Made by a program: the position numbers and the translations under genes. Shown here in pieces: positions 49,673-58,633 of a DNA stretch of 64,000 bases. The notes beneath the pieces are model-generated. The model searched no databases, was not told the DNA's origin, and worked only from the letters and a program-made list of their open reading frames with translations. Within the stretch, counting starts at the first letter, position 1; each line of letters starts with the position of its first letter. Origin of the DNA: Burkholderia sp. FERM BP-3421. GTDB taxonomy: Bacteria; Pseudomonadota; Gammaproteobacteria; Burkholderiales; Burkholderiaceae. Location: assembly GCF_028657905.1 (NCBI RefSeq), contig NZ_CP117781.1:1-64000 (forward strand), written 5' to 3'.

Positions 49673-52600
49673 TCAGGCTTTGGCCTGTCCGTTCGCGAGC
49701 GCGGCCTGCGGCGCGCGCGCCGCGAATCCGGACGGCAGCTTGTGATGAATGAAGGCCGCGAGCTGGCGCGGCGTCGGATAGTTCCACAACACGGTCGGAT
49801 CGAGGTCGAGCGAGAAACGGCTCGACAGCGATTCCGCGAGTTCGGTCGAATCGATCGAGCCCAGGCCGAACATCGCGAATTCCAGGTCGGCGCTCGCTGT
49901 CTGCGGCGCGAGCTTGCAGCGCGCCGCGATCCAACCGACGATGAAGTCGCGGATTTCGCCGTGCGCGTCGGCGCCCGCGCGCAGCGCGGCCGGCTGCGGC
50001 GCGCGCGGGCGCGCGGCCGTGACGTCGATGCCGAGCGGTGCGGCGCGCAAGCCGTCGTCGCGCCGCGCCGGATGCAGGATCGATGGAGGCGGCGTCGAGT
50101 GGGACGCAGGCGAGACCACCGCCGACGCCAGCGACGCGGGCGCATCGGGCGCGAGCAGCGGATCGCACTCGAACGCGGGCTGCGCGGCGCGCCGCCGGTC
50201 GACGCCGATCTCGCCGTCGAGCGACGCGCCGTAGTCGCGCAGCGCATCCACCGATGCCAGCCGGGCAAGCCGCGCGGATGCGCCGTCGAGCGTGCGCCGC
50301 GCGGCGTCGAGGCGGGCGTCGAACCACGCGCGCGCGGCCGCGTCGTCGCGCGCCTGCGCCGCACCCGCCGCATACAGCACGAGTTCGGCGAGGTACGCCC
50401 CCGTGGCCTGATGCCGCCAGTGCGCATCGCCCGCATCGGCCTCGGCGGCGACGCGCGCCGCCGCGAGCGCCGCGTCGAAGTGGCGCGCGACGGCCGCCTC
50501 GTCGCGCAGCCCGGCGGACAGATGCGCGCGCAACGCTTCGGGCGCGCGCGCCGCCGTCGCCCCGAGGAAATGATGCAGGGCCTCGGTCGGCCCCTCGAAG
50601 ATGCGGAAGATCCGCGCATCGCGGAAGATCTGCGGAATCAGGTTGGTCTCGATGTAGCCGCGCCCGCCGGCCAGTTGCAGGGTCCGGTCGATCGTCACGC
50701 CGAGCCATTCCGTCGACAGACACTTGCAGGCGGCCAGCAGCTCGGGCGCCACGCGCGCGCCGGCGTCGACGCGCTCGGCGACGCCGCGCACCAGCCGTTC
50801 GAGCGCGCGGATCGCGCGCATCGTCTCGGTCAATACATCGCGCGCGTGCGGATTGGCGAGCAGCGGCCCGGTGGAGATCTCGCGCCGTCCCGCATAGCGC
50901 AGCATCAGCTGGTAGCTGGTCTTCATCGCGCCGACGCACAGCGCGGCGATCGCCAGCCGGCCATAGCACATGGTGTCCTGCGCGACCGCCATGCCGTGAT
51001 CGGGTTCGCCCAGCACCTGATCCGCTTGAGCGATCACGCCGTCGAGACGGACCGTGTTCTGGATCATGCCGCGCATCCCCATCGTCAGCGCCTCCGGCCC
51101 CTGCACGACGCCCGGGCTCGCGGCCGGAATCGCGAAACCGGTGACGCCCGTCACCTGGCCATCCGCGTCGAGCGTCTTGGCGAACACGTGAATGACGCCC
51201 GCCCACGCGGCCGAGCCGCTCCAGTATTTGGTGCCGTTGATCCGGTAGCGTCCGTCGGGCAGGCGGCGCGCGGTCGCGGCGATCGCGCCCGGATTCGACC
51301 CGGCGCCCGGCTCGGTCAGCGCGAACGCGGCCAGCTCGCGGCCGGTCGCGAGCGCCGCGAGATGGCGCGCGCGCGAGGCCGCGCCGCCATGCTTGGCGAG
51401 CGGGCGGATGCCGAGCGCATTGTTCAGCCCCACGAACAAGGCGAGCGTCATGTCCTTCGCGCCGAGCACTTCCACGACCCGCGTGAAATCGGTGGTACCG
51501 AACCCGAGGCCGCCCGCCTCGCGCGGCGCGAGCATGCCGAGCAGGCCGCGATTGCCGAAGTCGAGCACGATGTTCGGCGGAATGCAGCGGCGCTCGTCGA
51601 TCTGCAGGGAATTCACGCAGCGCGGCACGTAGTCGTCGAGCCATTCGATCAGCGCGCGGGCCCGCGGCGACAGCGCGGCGGGCGGCGCTTCGGGCGTGTG
51701 CTCCGCATAGGGCGCGGTCGTCGCGGCATGGGCTGCCGAGGCACCGGTCGCGGCCGCACCCACTACCTCGGCACCGGCTGCGGCATCGTCGGCTGTTGCG
51801 GCATCGACTGCCGCAGCGTCGGCTATCGAGGCACCAGCCATAGCTGCCTCAAGCACCTCGGCACCGGCTGCCGCGCCGTCGACTGTTGCGGCATCGGCTG
51901 CCGCAGCACCAGTCACCTCGGTATCAACTGCCGCATCGTCGGCTATTGCGTCATCGGCTGCCACAGCGCCGGCCATAACGGCACCAACCACCTCGGCACC
52001 GGCTACCGCGACACCGGCCGCCTCATCATCCGTCTCGCGCCACTGCGCGAGAACCGCCAGTTCGCCCGCTGCCAGCCGGCGGCGCATCAAGTCGCGCTGG
52101 ATCTTGCCGCTGCTCGTCTTGGCAATCTCGCCCGGCTGCACGAAGACGACCGACGCCGCCGCAAGCCCATGACCTTCCCAGATCGCGCGGCGCACGCGCC
52201 CGATCTCGGCGCGCATCGCCTCCGGATCGAGCTTCGCGCGATTGAGGCCCTGCACGATCGCGAGGCCGCCGTCCTCCAGCAGGAACGCCGCGCCGCTGTG
52301 CGCGCGGTACAGGTCGCCGAGCGCCTGCACCGTGTCCTCGAGATCCTGCGGGTAGTAATTCACGCCGTTGACGATCAGCAGTTCCTTGATGCGCCCCGTG
52401 ATGTAGAGCCTTCCGTCCCGTACGCAGCCCAGGTCGCCCGTGCGCAGGAAGGGCCCGTCGCCCGTGTCGGCCAGATACGCGCGGAACGTCTCCGCCGTCT
52501 CGACGGGCCGCTGCCAATAGCCGCCCGTCACGCCGCGCCCGTTCAGCCAGATCTCGCCGACCACGCCGTCCGGCAACGCCTTCCACGTGGCGGGATCCAC

Positions 52601-53770
52601 GATCCGCGCATCGAGTTCCGCGGGCGTGGCGTACACGCTCACGAGCGAGGCGAGCGCCTCGCCCGCGTCCGCATCGCCCGCCGGCACGATCCGGTTCGCG
52701 CCGAGCGGCGCGCGCGCGACGGACAGCACCGCCTGCGCGTCCGCATGCCCGCCCGACACGTAGAGCGTCGCCTCGGCGAGCCCGTAGCACGGGAAATGCG
52801 CATCCGCGCGGAATCCGGCCGGCGCGAAACGCGTGCTGAAGCGTGCGAGCGTCGACGCCTTGACCGGCTCCGAACCGTTGAACGCGACGCGCCAGCTGCC
52901 CAGGTCGAGTTCGGCCCGCTCGGCATCGTCGATCTTATCGACGCACAGATCGAATGCGAAGTTCGGCCCGCCCGCGATGGCCCCCGCATAGCGCGAGATC
53001 GCGAGCAGCCAGCTCGACGGATTGCGCAGGAAGCTGAACGGCGACATCAGCACCGCATGCGCGCCGACCGACAGCGCCTGCAGGATCATGCCGATGAGCC
53101 CCATGTCGTGATAGAACGGCAGCCAGCTGACGATCACGGCATCGCCGTCGCAGCGCATCGCCCGCGCCTGCTGGCGCGCATTGAGCAGGATGTTCCCGTG
53201 CGACACCATCACGCCCTTCGGCGTGCCGGTCGACCCCGACGTGTATTGCAGGAACGCGAGCGAGGCGGACTCCAGCGGCGGCATGTCGTCGTCGCTCGCG
53301 CGCATCGGCGACGGCCCGGGCGCGCCCGTCAGCACGCTGCATCCGGCGTCGAGCCCGAGCTGGGCGCGCAACGCATCGCCGTGCCGCGCGATCGTTTTCG
53401 CATCCACGATCAACGCGGACGGACGACAGTTCCCGATCACCGCCGCGAGCTTGTCCCAGTCGCGCTGCGTCGACGGCGGATACATCGGCACCGCGACCGC
53501 GCCCGCCGCCAGGCAGCCGAGAAAGTCGACGATGTAATCGAGCCCCGACGGCTGCATGAGCATCACGCGCCGGCCTGCCAGCCCGCGCGCGCGCACGTCG
53601 GCCGCGCGTGCATCGACCGCCGCGCCGAGTTCGCCGAAGGTCATGCCGCGCTCGAACTGCGCGCGCTCCTTGAGGAAGGTGTAGGCCGGCCGGTCCGGAC
53701 GCGTCGCGGCCCAATGGCGCAGGCGCTCGATGATGGTCCGATGCGGCGGCGTCACGGATTCGTCATCCAT
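49673..53770 (-). CDS. Fatty acyl-AMP ligase - acyl-CoA dehydrogenase - ACP fusion (1365 aa)
   Basis: Loading and tailoring protein of the cluster. FAAL about 1-580: LQYTSGSTGTPKGVMV P-loop, SWLPFYHDMGLIG and CYGLAEATLYV as in FAAL32-type ligases, then RTGDLGCVRDGRLYITGR and the Lys in KTSSGKIQRDL. An Ala/Asp/Gly-rich degenerate repeat linker fills about 585-685. Acyl-CoA dehydrogenase about 690-1110: FALTEPGAGSNPG flavin loop and IFEGPTEALHHFLG. ACP near 1270-1345 with FGLGSIDSTELAES. It adenylates a fatty acid, moves it to its own ACP and probably oxidises it to the alpha,beta-enoyl form. The start is ATG 53770 (MDDESVTPP), with no strong ribosome site. Confidence 0.92.
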   Translation of the reverse strand: MDDESVTPPHRTIIERLRHWAATRPDRPAYTFLKERAQFERGMTFGELGAAVDARAADVRARGLAGRRVMLMQPSGLDYIVDFLGCLAAGAVAVPMYPPSTQRDWDKLAAVIGNCRPSALIVDAKTIARHGDALRAQLGLDAGCSVLTGAPGPSPMRASDDDMPPLESASLAFLQYTSGSTGTPKGVMVSHGNILLNARQQARAMRCDGDAVIVSWLPFYHDMGLIGMILQALSVGAHAVLMSPFSFLRNPSSWLLAISRYAGAIAGGPNFAFDLCVDKIDDAERAELDLGSWRVAFNGSEPVKASTLARFSTRFAPAGFRADAHFPCYGLAEATLYVSGGHADAQAVLSVARAPLGANRIVPAGDADAGEALASLVSVYATPAELDARIVDPATWKALPDGVVGEIWLNGRGVTGGYWQRPVETAETFRAYLADTGDGPFLRTGDLGCVRDGRLYITGRIKELLIVNGVNYYPQDLEDTVQALGDLYRAHSGAAFLLEDGGLAIVQGLNRAKLDPEAMRAEIGRVRRAIWEGHGLAAASVVFVQPGEIAKTSSGKIQRDLMRRRLAAGELAVLAQWRETDDEAAGVAVAGAEVVGAVMAGAVAADDAIADDAAVDTEVTGAAAADAATVDGAAAGAEVLEAAMAGASIADAAAVDAATADDAAAGAEVVGAAATGASAAHAATTAPYAEHTPEAPPAALSPRARALIEWLDDYVPRCVNSLQIDERRCIPPNIVLDFGNRGLLGMLAPREAGGLGFGTTDFTRVVEVLGAKDMTLALFVGLNNALGIRPLAKHGGAASRARHLAALATGRELAAFALTEPGAGSNPGAIAATARRLPDGRYRINGTKYWSGSAAWAGVIHVFAKTLDADGQVTGVTGFAIPAASPGVVQGPEALTMGMRGMIQNTVRLDGVIAQADQVLGEPDHGMAVAQDTMCYGRLAIAALCVGAMKTSYQLMLRYAGRREISTGPLLANPHARDVLTETMRAIRALERLVRGVAERVDAGARVAPELLAACKCLSTEWLGVTIDRTLQLAGGRGYIETNLIPQIFRDARIFRIFEGPTEALHHFLGATAARAPEALRAHLSAGLRDEAAVARHFDAALAAARVAAEADAGDAHWRHQATGAYLAELVLYAAGAAQARDDAAARAWFDARLDAARRTLDGASARLARLASVDALRDYGASLDGEIGVDRRRAAQPAFECDPLLAPDAPASLASAVVSPASHSTPPPSILHPARRDDGLRAAPLGIDVTAARPRAPQPAALRAGADAHGEIRDFIVGWIAARCKLAPQTASADLEFAMFGLGSIDSTELAESLSSRFSLDLDPTVLWNYPTPRQLAAFIHHKLPSGFAARAPQAALANGQAKA
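51735..52015 (-). repeat. Degenerate repeats encoding the FAAL-ACAD linker
   Basis: Three diverged copies of a block starting AGAEV(V/L) and followed by Ala/Asp-rich residues. At DNA level short gcatcggctgccgca-like units recur with substitutions. All changes keep the frame. Confidence 0.7.
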
Positions 53771-53905
53771 TAGTTATCCGAATTTAAATGAAAAGTCATG
53801 GAAAGCCCAATGCATGTCTGCGCCGCTGAAGGCGCGCGCATCGATCCGCTCGGAAAAAAACCGCCCTGCCCGTGAGGCAGACTCAATGAGTCCGCGGCAA
53901 CGGAC
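53771..53905 (-). promoter_or_regulatory. Short intergenic region before the FAAL gene
   Basis: 135 bp between the PaaI-type gene and the FAAL gene. The 40 bp before the FAAL start are AT-rich (ttagttatccgaatttaaatg on the plus strand), so an internal promoter is possible; otherwise both genes share one message. Confidence 0.35.
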
Positions 53906-54322
53906 TCAGATCGGTAGGTCGCTGAGAATCGAGAAGGATGCGGTGCCTGTCGCGACCAGTTCGCCGTCGGCCGATTTCAGGCTCATCTCGGCCACCGCGA
54001 GCTTGCCGCCGCCCCGCACGAGGCGGGCCGTCGCGACGAGATCCTGGTGTCTCGCCGCCTGCAGCATCCGGACGTGCAGATCCGCCGTCACGACGAGCTT
54101 GCGACACTGCGCGGCCACGGTGAACCAGCCCGCGCTGTCGAGCATCGCCGCGAATACGCCGCCATGCGTGTCGTTCATGCCGTGATCGAAATCCGGCCGG
54201 CGCGCCATCGAAATGGTCGCATGGCCCTCTTCGTCGAATGCGATGCGCAATCCCATCGTCTTTGAAATAGGCGCCGCTTTGAATGATTTCTCGAGGAAAA
54301 CCATGACATCCTGCGCAGACAT
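53906..54322 (-). CDS. PaaI-family hotdog thioesterase
   Basis: A 138-aa hotdog-fold enzyme with the PaaI motif HGGVFAAMLDSAGW (H53, G54, D62), hydrolysing acyl thioesters as a tetramer. Start at ATG 54322 because GGAGG lies 5 nt upstream; the ATG four codons earlier has no usable site. It is 135 bp upstream of the FAAL-ACAD-ACP gene on the same strand and is plausibly the first gene of the operon, perhaps clearing stalled chains from carrier proteins. That role is inference. Confidence 0.85.
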   Translation of the reverse strand: MSAQDVMVFLEKSFKAAPISKTMGLRIAFDEEGHATISMARRPDFDHGMNDTHGGVFAAMLDSAGWFTVAAQCRKLVVTADLHVRMLQAARHQDLVATARLVRGGGKLAVAEMSLKSADGELVATGTASFSILSDLPI

Positions 54323-55611
54323 CCCTTCCTCCATCTCTCGCTTTTTTTGGCCGATTCAGCGCTTGCGCGCCAATGGAACCGATTTAGTTATGCGACTCGT
54401 CGATTTCAGGATCGCTGGCCGCCGGACGCGCCGCGCAATACCTGCGCGGACGTCCGCCAAGACACCATGGCGCCGGCCGGTGCGCCGCGCAAAGCACGGC
54501 CCGCCGGCCTGGGGGCTCGATCCGTCTCCTCGGTAATGAAACCGTCGGTCGTCGAAACAGCGTGCTTGAGACTAGGACAAATTGTTGAACTTTGCAAACC
54601 AAAACACGGCTTCCTTCACACTTCGGAGCCGTTGATCGTTATGCAACATCGACGCCGGCCTTTTACCGCGCGGCTTTCAATTCGTGAGCCATTTACAGAG
54701 GAACCATTCAAATAGCCACTCACCTTTTCGATTTACTGCACAGGATTTTCTTTGAGAACGAATTTGATATGTCTCGCATTATTTCCGGTCGGCCGGATTA
54801 CGCTCGATGATCGCTTTATCAAAGTTGCCCGGGATTCGGACACGCTTCACTGAGATCGCACGACGACGTCCTTTCCGCCTCGCTTCCTTTCTCGCTGCTT
54901 CGATTGCACGACTGCGACCTTGCGCACTGAAGCACCGCGATCGCGGCCCCTGACGTAACGTCGAATACGCCCGACGATCCGCGTCCGCCGGCCTGCATGG
55001 CGGGAATCGATGCGAGCACGAATTCCGGCCGCGCGGCCGGCTTCGCGGTGACGGACAACACGTTCTCGCGCATCCGGTATCCGGCTTCCATGCGCTCGCG
55101 CAACGTGTGCCCGTTCCACGTCGGGCGCAACGTGCTCACCTCGATCGGCTGCACCACGCTCGACATGCCGCACGCGGCCCGCTGCACGGCGAACGCGCTC
55201 GACGGCCGGTCGGCGACCGCGTCGGGTTGCGTCGCGAGCGTGAGCCTCGGCATCACCGATGCAAAGGCCTCGCGCATGCCGCTCGGCAGCCGCGCGCTGA
55301 CGACGCCGGAGACGGTGCGGCGCGCGGGATCGATCGCCGCGCGCTTCGGATTCCGGCTGGACAACCCGCGTGGCGGTATGCCTCATGCGAGAGATCCGCG
55401 TGCGCATCCTGCGGAACCGTGCGCAATAGTTGGACCGCCCCTCCGGCAAACGCGCTCGCACACGGCCTCCGCCTCGGCCCTCGCGTCATTCGGAACGCGC
55501 ACCGCGCGGTGCGCCGCATGCATTGCGAAACGCGCGCCAATCCGTTATAAAGGTCTGTCCGGCCAACAGCCGGCCACCTCGTTTTCTTCCCCCCGACCTC
55601 CGGAGGATGCT
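54323..55611. other. Stretch without a confident gene, upstream of the biosynthetic operon
   Basis: About 1.3 kb. The part 54540-54830 is AT-rich for this genome and probably holds the operon promoter (minus strand). From about 54840 to 55550 both strands have long open frames with coding-like third positions (minus 54819-55364, 181 codons; plus 54997-55641, 214 codons). Neither product is recognisable and neither has a good ribosome site, so I call no gene. Confidence 0.4.
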
Positions 55612-55641
55612 ATGTCACCGTTAAACGTAACGGCGCGCTGA
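55612..55641 (+). CDS. Candidate 9-codon leader peptide upstream of valS
   Basis: A GGAGG at 55602-55606 stands 5 nt before ATG, opening a nine-codon frame (MSPLNVTAR) that ends in TGA. It contains TTA and GTA, both rare in this GC-rich genome, and runs into a small hairpin ggcgc...gcgcc. It lies 360 bp upstream of the valyl-tRNA synthetase gene. Single valine codon only, so control by attenuation is speculative. Confidence 0.25.
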   Translation: MSPLNVTAR

Positions 55642-55670
55642 ACAGCGCCAACCTCATCCGACCGCTCGCC

Positions 55671-55740
55671 CGCTTCCTCGTCCGCTTCCTCGTCCGCTTC
55701 CTCGTCCGCTTCCTCGTCCGCTTCCTCGTCCGCTTCCTCG
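55671..55740. repeat. 12-bp tandem repeat cgcttcctcgtc
   Basis: Five exact 12-bp units and a sixth of 10 bp, in the leader region of valS. On the minus strand a frame would read EEAD repeats, but that frame has no other support. Confidence 0.92.
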
Positions 55741-56003
55741 CGCGCTGCACGCGTCATTCCCGCCTGCCTTCCCGGCTTCGCCACACGGCCCCCGATCCGC
55801 TGTTCGTCATGTCTTTCCCGCGCTGGCGCTTCCCGCCCCCGCGCGCCGCGACGCTCGTCCACGTCAGCCGCTGAGCCATCCGCTCCGCCGCGCGCCGGGT
55901 CTTCCCCGACGCACGCCGCCGTTCGACCGGCCCGTTCCGCCCGCACCCGCTGCGCGGCGAAGGCCCCCGGCCGTCCATTCCTTCCGCCCATGACGAATCC
56001 AGC

Positions 56004-58559
56004 ATGACCGACCGAACCGATACCGCCCACGCCGCCTCACCGCCCCGCCTCGAAGGCATCGAGGACAAATGGGCCCGCCACTGGGACGCGCAGCAGACCT
56101 ATGCATTCGATCGAAGCGCACCGCGCGACGCGATCTATTCGATCGACACCCCGCCGCCGACCGTGTCCGGCTCGCTGCACGTCGGCCACGTGTTCAGCTT
56201 CACGCACGCCGACATCGTCGCGCGCTTCCAGCGCATGAACGGCCGCGCCGTGTTCTATCCGATGGGGTGGGACGACAATGGCCTGCCGACCGAGCGCCGC
56301 GTCGAGCAGTACTTCGGCGTCGTGTGCGACCCGGCCATCCCCTACGATCCCGCCTACCAGCCGCCGGCCACGCCGGCCGCGCAGCGCGGCCGGTTCGCGC
56401 GCATCAGCCGCCGCAACTTCGTCGCGCTGTGCCATCAGCTCACCGCGCACGACGAGCAGGCCTTCCGCGCGTTGTTCGTGCGGCTCGGGCTGTCGGTCGA
56501 CTGGCGGCTCGCCTACACGACGATCGGCACGCGCGCGCAGCGCGCCAGCCAGCGTGCGCTGCTGCGGAACGCCCGGCGCGGCGAACTGTACAACCAGGAA
56601 GCGCCGTGCCTGTGGGACGTCACGTTCCGCACGGCCGTCGCGCAGGCCGAACTGGAGGAACGCGAAGTCAGCGGCGCGTATCACGACCTGCGCTTCGCAG
56701 ACGACGCCGGCCGCGAGATCGTGGTCGCGACCACCCGCCCGGAGCTGCTGCCCGCCTGTGTCGCGCTCGTCGCGCATCCCGACGATGCGCGCTACCAGGC
56801 GCGGTTCGGCCGGCAGGCGCGCTGCCCGCTGTTCGGCCTGAACGTGCCGATCCTCGCGCACCCGCTCGCCGATCCCGCCAAGGGCAGCGGCATCGCGATG
56901 GCCTGCACGTTCGGCGACCTCACCGACGTGATCTGGTGGCGCGAACTCGATCTGCCGACGCGCGCGGTGCTCGATCAGGACGGTCGCCTGAGACGCGATA
57001 CGCCCGCCTGGATCGACACCCCCGACGGCGCGGCCCACTACGCGCGGCTCGGCGGCCACACGGCCGCCGACGCGCGCCGCCGGATCGCCGACGCGCTCGC
57101 CGAGGCCGGCGCGCTGGCGTGCGCGCCGCGTCCGGTCACGCACGCCGTGAAGTTCTTCGAGAAAGGCGACCGGCCGCTGGAGATCATCGCGACGCGCCAA
57201 TGGTATCTGCGCAACGGCGGCCGCGATCCCTCGCTGCGCGCCGCGCTGCGCGCACGCGGCGACGCGTTGCAGTGGCATCCCGGTTTCATGGGCCAGCGCT
57301 ACGCGCATTGGGTCGACGGGCTCAACGGCGACTGGCTGATCAGCCGCCAGCGCGTGTTCGGCGTGCCGCTGCCGTTCTGGTATCCGCTCGACGCGACGGG
57401 CGCGCCCGACTACGACGCACCGCTCCACGCGGACGAAGCCGCGCTGCCGATCGATCCGCGCTCGCACGTGCCGCCCGGCTATCGGGAAGCCCAGCGCGGC
57501 CAGCCGAACGGCTTCGTCGGCGAGACCGACGTGATGGACACCTGGGCCACCAGCTCGCTCACGCCGCAGATCGCGGCCGGCTGGGAAGAACCGGACGGCT
57601 GCTTCGAGCAGGTGTTCCCGATGGACCTGCGGCCGCAGGCGCACGACATCATCCGCACCTGGCTGTTCGGCACGACCGTCCGCGCCCATCTCGAACACGG
57701 CCGGCTGCCGTGGCGGCATGCGATGCTGTCGGGCTGGATCCTCGACCCCGATCGCAAGAAGATGTCCAAATCGAAGGGCAACGTGGTCACGCCCGCCGCG
57801 CTGCTCGAACGCTACGGCTCGGACGGCGTGCGCTACTGGGCCGCGCTCGGCCGCCCGGGCGCCGACGCGGCGTTCGACGAGACGCAGATGCGCAACGGCC
57901 GGCGGCTCGCGCTGAAGCTGCTCAACGTGTCGACTTTCGTGCTCGGCTTCGACGCGAGCGGGCCGCACGCCGTGAGCGCCGCGCTGGATCGCGCGATGCT
58001 CGCGCGGATCGCCGCCTGCGCCGAGCAGGCGGGTACGGCGCTGGCATCGCTCGATTATGCGAAGGCGCTCGCGCAGATCGAGGCGGACTTCTGGTGGTAT
58101 TGCGACGATTACGTGGAACTGGTGAAGGCGCGCGCGCATCGCGCCGACGCGGCGGGCGCATCCGCGCGTCACGCGCTGCGCGCCTCGCTGTCGATCATCC
58201 AGCGGTTGTTCGCCCCGTACCTGCCGTTCGTCGCGGAGGAAGTCTGGTCGCGCTGGCAGGCCGGCTCGATCCATCGCGCGGCATGGCCCGACGGCGCGGC
58301 TGCGCGCGCGCTCGCGGGCGCGTCCGCGAGCGCCGCCGCGACGTACGCGGCAACCGATGTGCTGCGGGCGATCCGCAAGGCCAAGTCCGATGCGAAGGTG
58401 TCGATGAAGGCCGAGGTTGCGTGCGCCTCGGTGGGCGACAGCGCACCGCGCCTCGCGCTGATCGAGGCCGTCCGCGACGACCTCGTCGCCGCCGGCCGGC
58501 TCGCGCAGCTGGCGCTGGCGCAATCGGATGCGTTCCGCGTCGACGTGACGCTCGTGTAG
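56004..58559 (+). CDS. valS: Valyl-tRNA synthetase, actinobacterial type
   Basis: An 851-aa class I synthetase charging tRNA-Val. HIGH motif HVGH (59-62), then YPMGWDDNGLPTERRVE; editing domain (ATTRPELLPACVALVAHPDD); KMSKS motif KKMSKSKGNV near 588; anticodon-binding domain from about 690. The sequence pattern (PTVSGSLHVGH, FGVVCDPAIPYDP, TAVAQAELEEREVSGAYH) is that of Streptomyces-type ValRS. Usual beta-proteobacterial ValS is longer (about 950 aa) and ends in a coiled coil that is absent here. It is therefore probably a second, transferred ValRS. Placed next to the biosynthetic locus, it could be a drug-resistant target copy. Confidence 0.93.
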   Translation: MTDRTDTAHAASPPRLEGIEDKWARHWDAQQTYAFDRSAPRDAIYSIDTPPPTVSGSLHVGHVFSFTHADIVARFQRMNGRAVFYPMGWDDNGLPTERRVEQYFGVVCDPAIPYDPAYQPPATPAAQRGRFARISRRNFVALCHQLTAHDEQAFRALFVRLGLSVDWRLAYTTIGTRAQRASQRALLRNARRGELYNQEAPCLWDVTFRTAVAQAELEEREVSGAYHDLRFADDAGREIVVATTRPELLPACVALVAHPDDARYQARFGRQARCPLFGLNVPILAHPLADPAKGSGIAMACTFGDLTDVIWWRELDLPTRAVLDQDGRLRRDTPAWIDTPDGAAHYARLGGHTAADARRRIADALAEAGALACAPRPVTHAVKFFEKGDRPLEIIATRQWYLRNGGRDPSLRAALRARGDALQWHPGFMGQRYAHWVDGLNGDWLISRQRVFGVPLPFWYPLDATGAPDYDAPLHADEAALPIDPRSHVPPGYREAQRGQPNGFVGETDVMDTWATSSLTPQIAAGWEEPDGCFEQVFPMDLRPQAHDIIRTWLFGTTVRAHLEHGRLPWRHAMLSGWILDPDRKKMSKSKGNVVTPAALLERYGSDGVRYWAALGRPGADAAFDETQMRNGRRLALKLLNVSTFVLGFDASGPHAVSAALDRAMLARIAACAEQAGTALASLDYAKALAQIEADFWWYCDDYVELVKARAHRADAAGASARHALRASLSIIQRLFAPYLPFVAEEVWSRWQAGSIHRAAWPDGAAARALAGASASAAATYAATDVLRAIRKAKSDAKVSMKAEVACASVGDSAPRLALIEAVRDDLVAAGRLAQLALAQSDAFRVDVTLV

Positions 58560-58578
58560 CGTGGATCAGCGCAGGTTC

Positions 58579-58611
58579 GCGGCCCGGGCGCGCCGTCGGC
58601 GTCCGGGCCGC
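58579..58611. terminator. Hairpin between valS and the convergent secreted-protein gene
   Basis: Inverted repeat gcggcccgg (58579-58587) and ccgggccgc (58603-58611) between two convergent stops; no T tract. Confidence 0.5.
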
Positions 58612-58633
58612 GTCGCGGTGAGGCGAAGCGGGG

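Noticed and set aside
54819..55364. 181-codon minus-strand frame in the gap upstream of the operon
   Set aside because: The plus strand has an equally long frame with similar third-base bias; no domain or start signal separates the two.
55545..56030. Minus-strand frame with EEAD repeats
   Set aside because: Only the tandem repeat makes it look striking; it overlaps the valS start, has no ribosome site and no recognisable domain.
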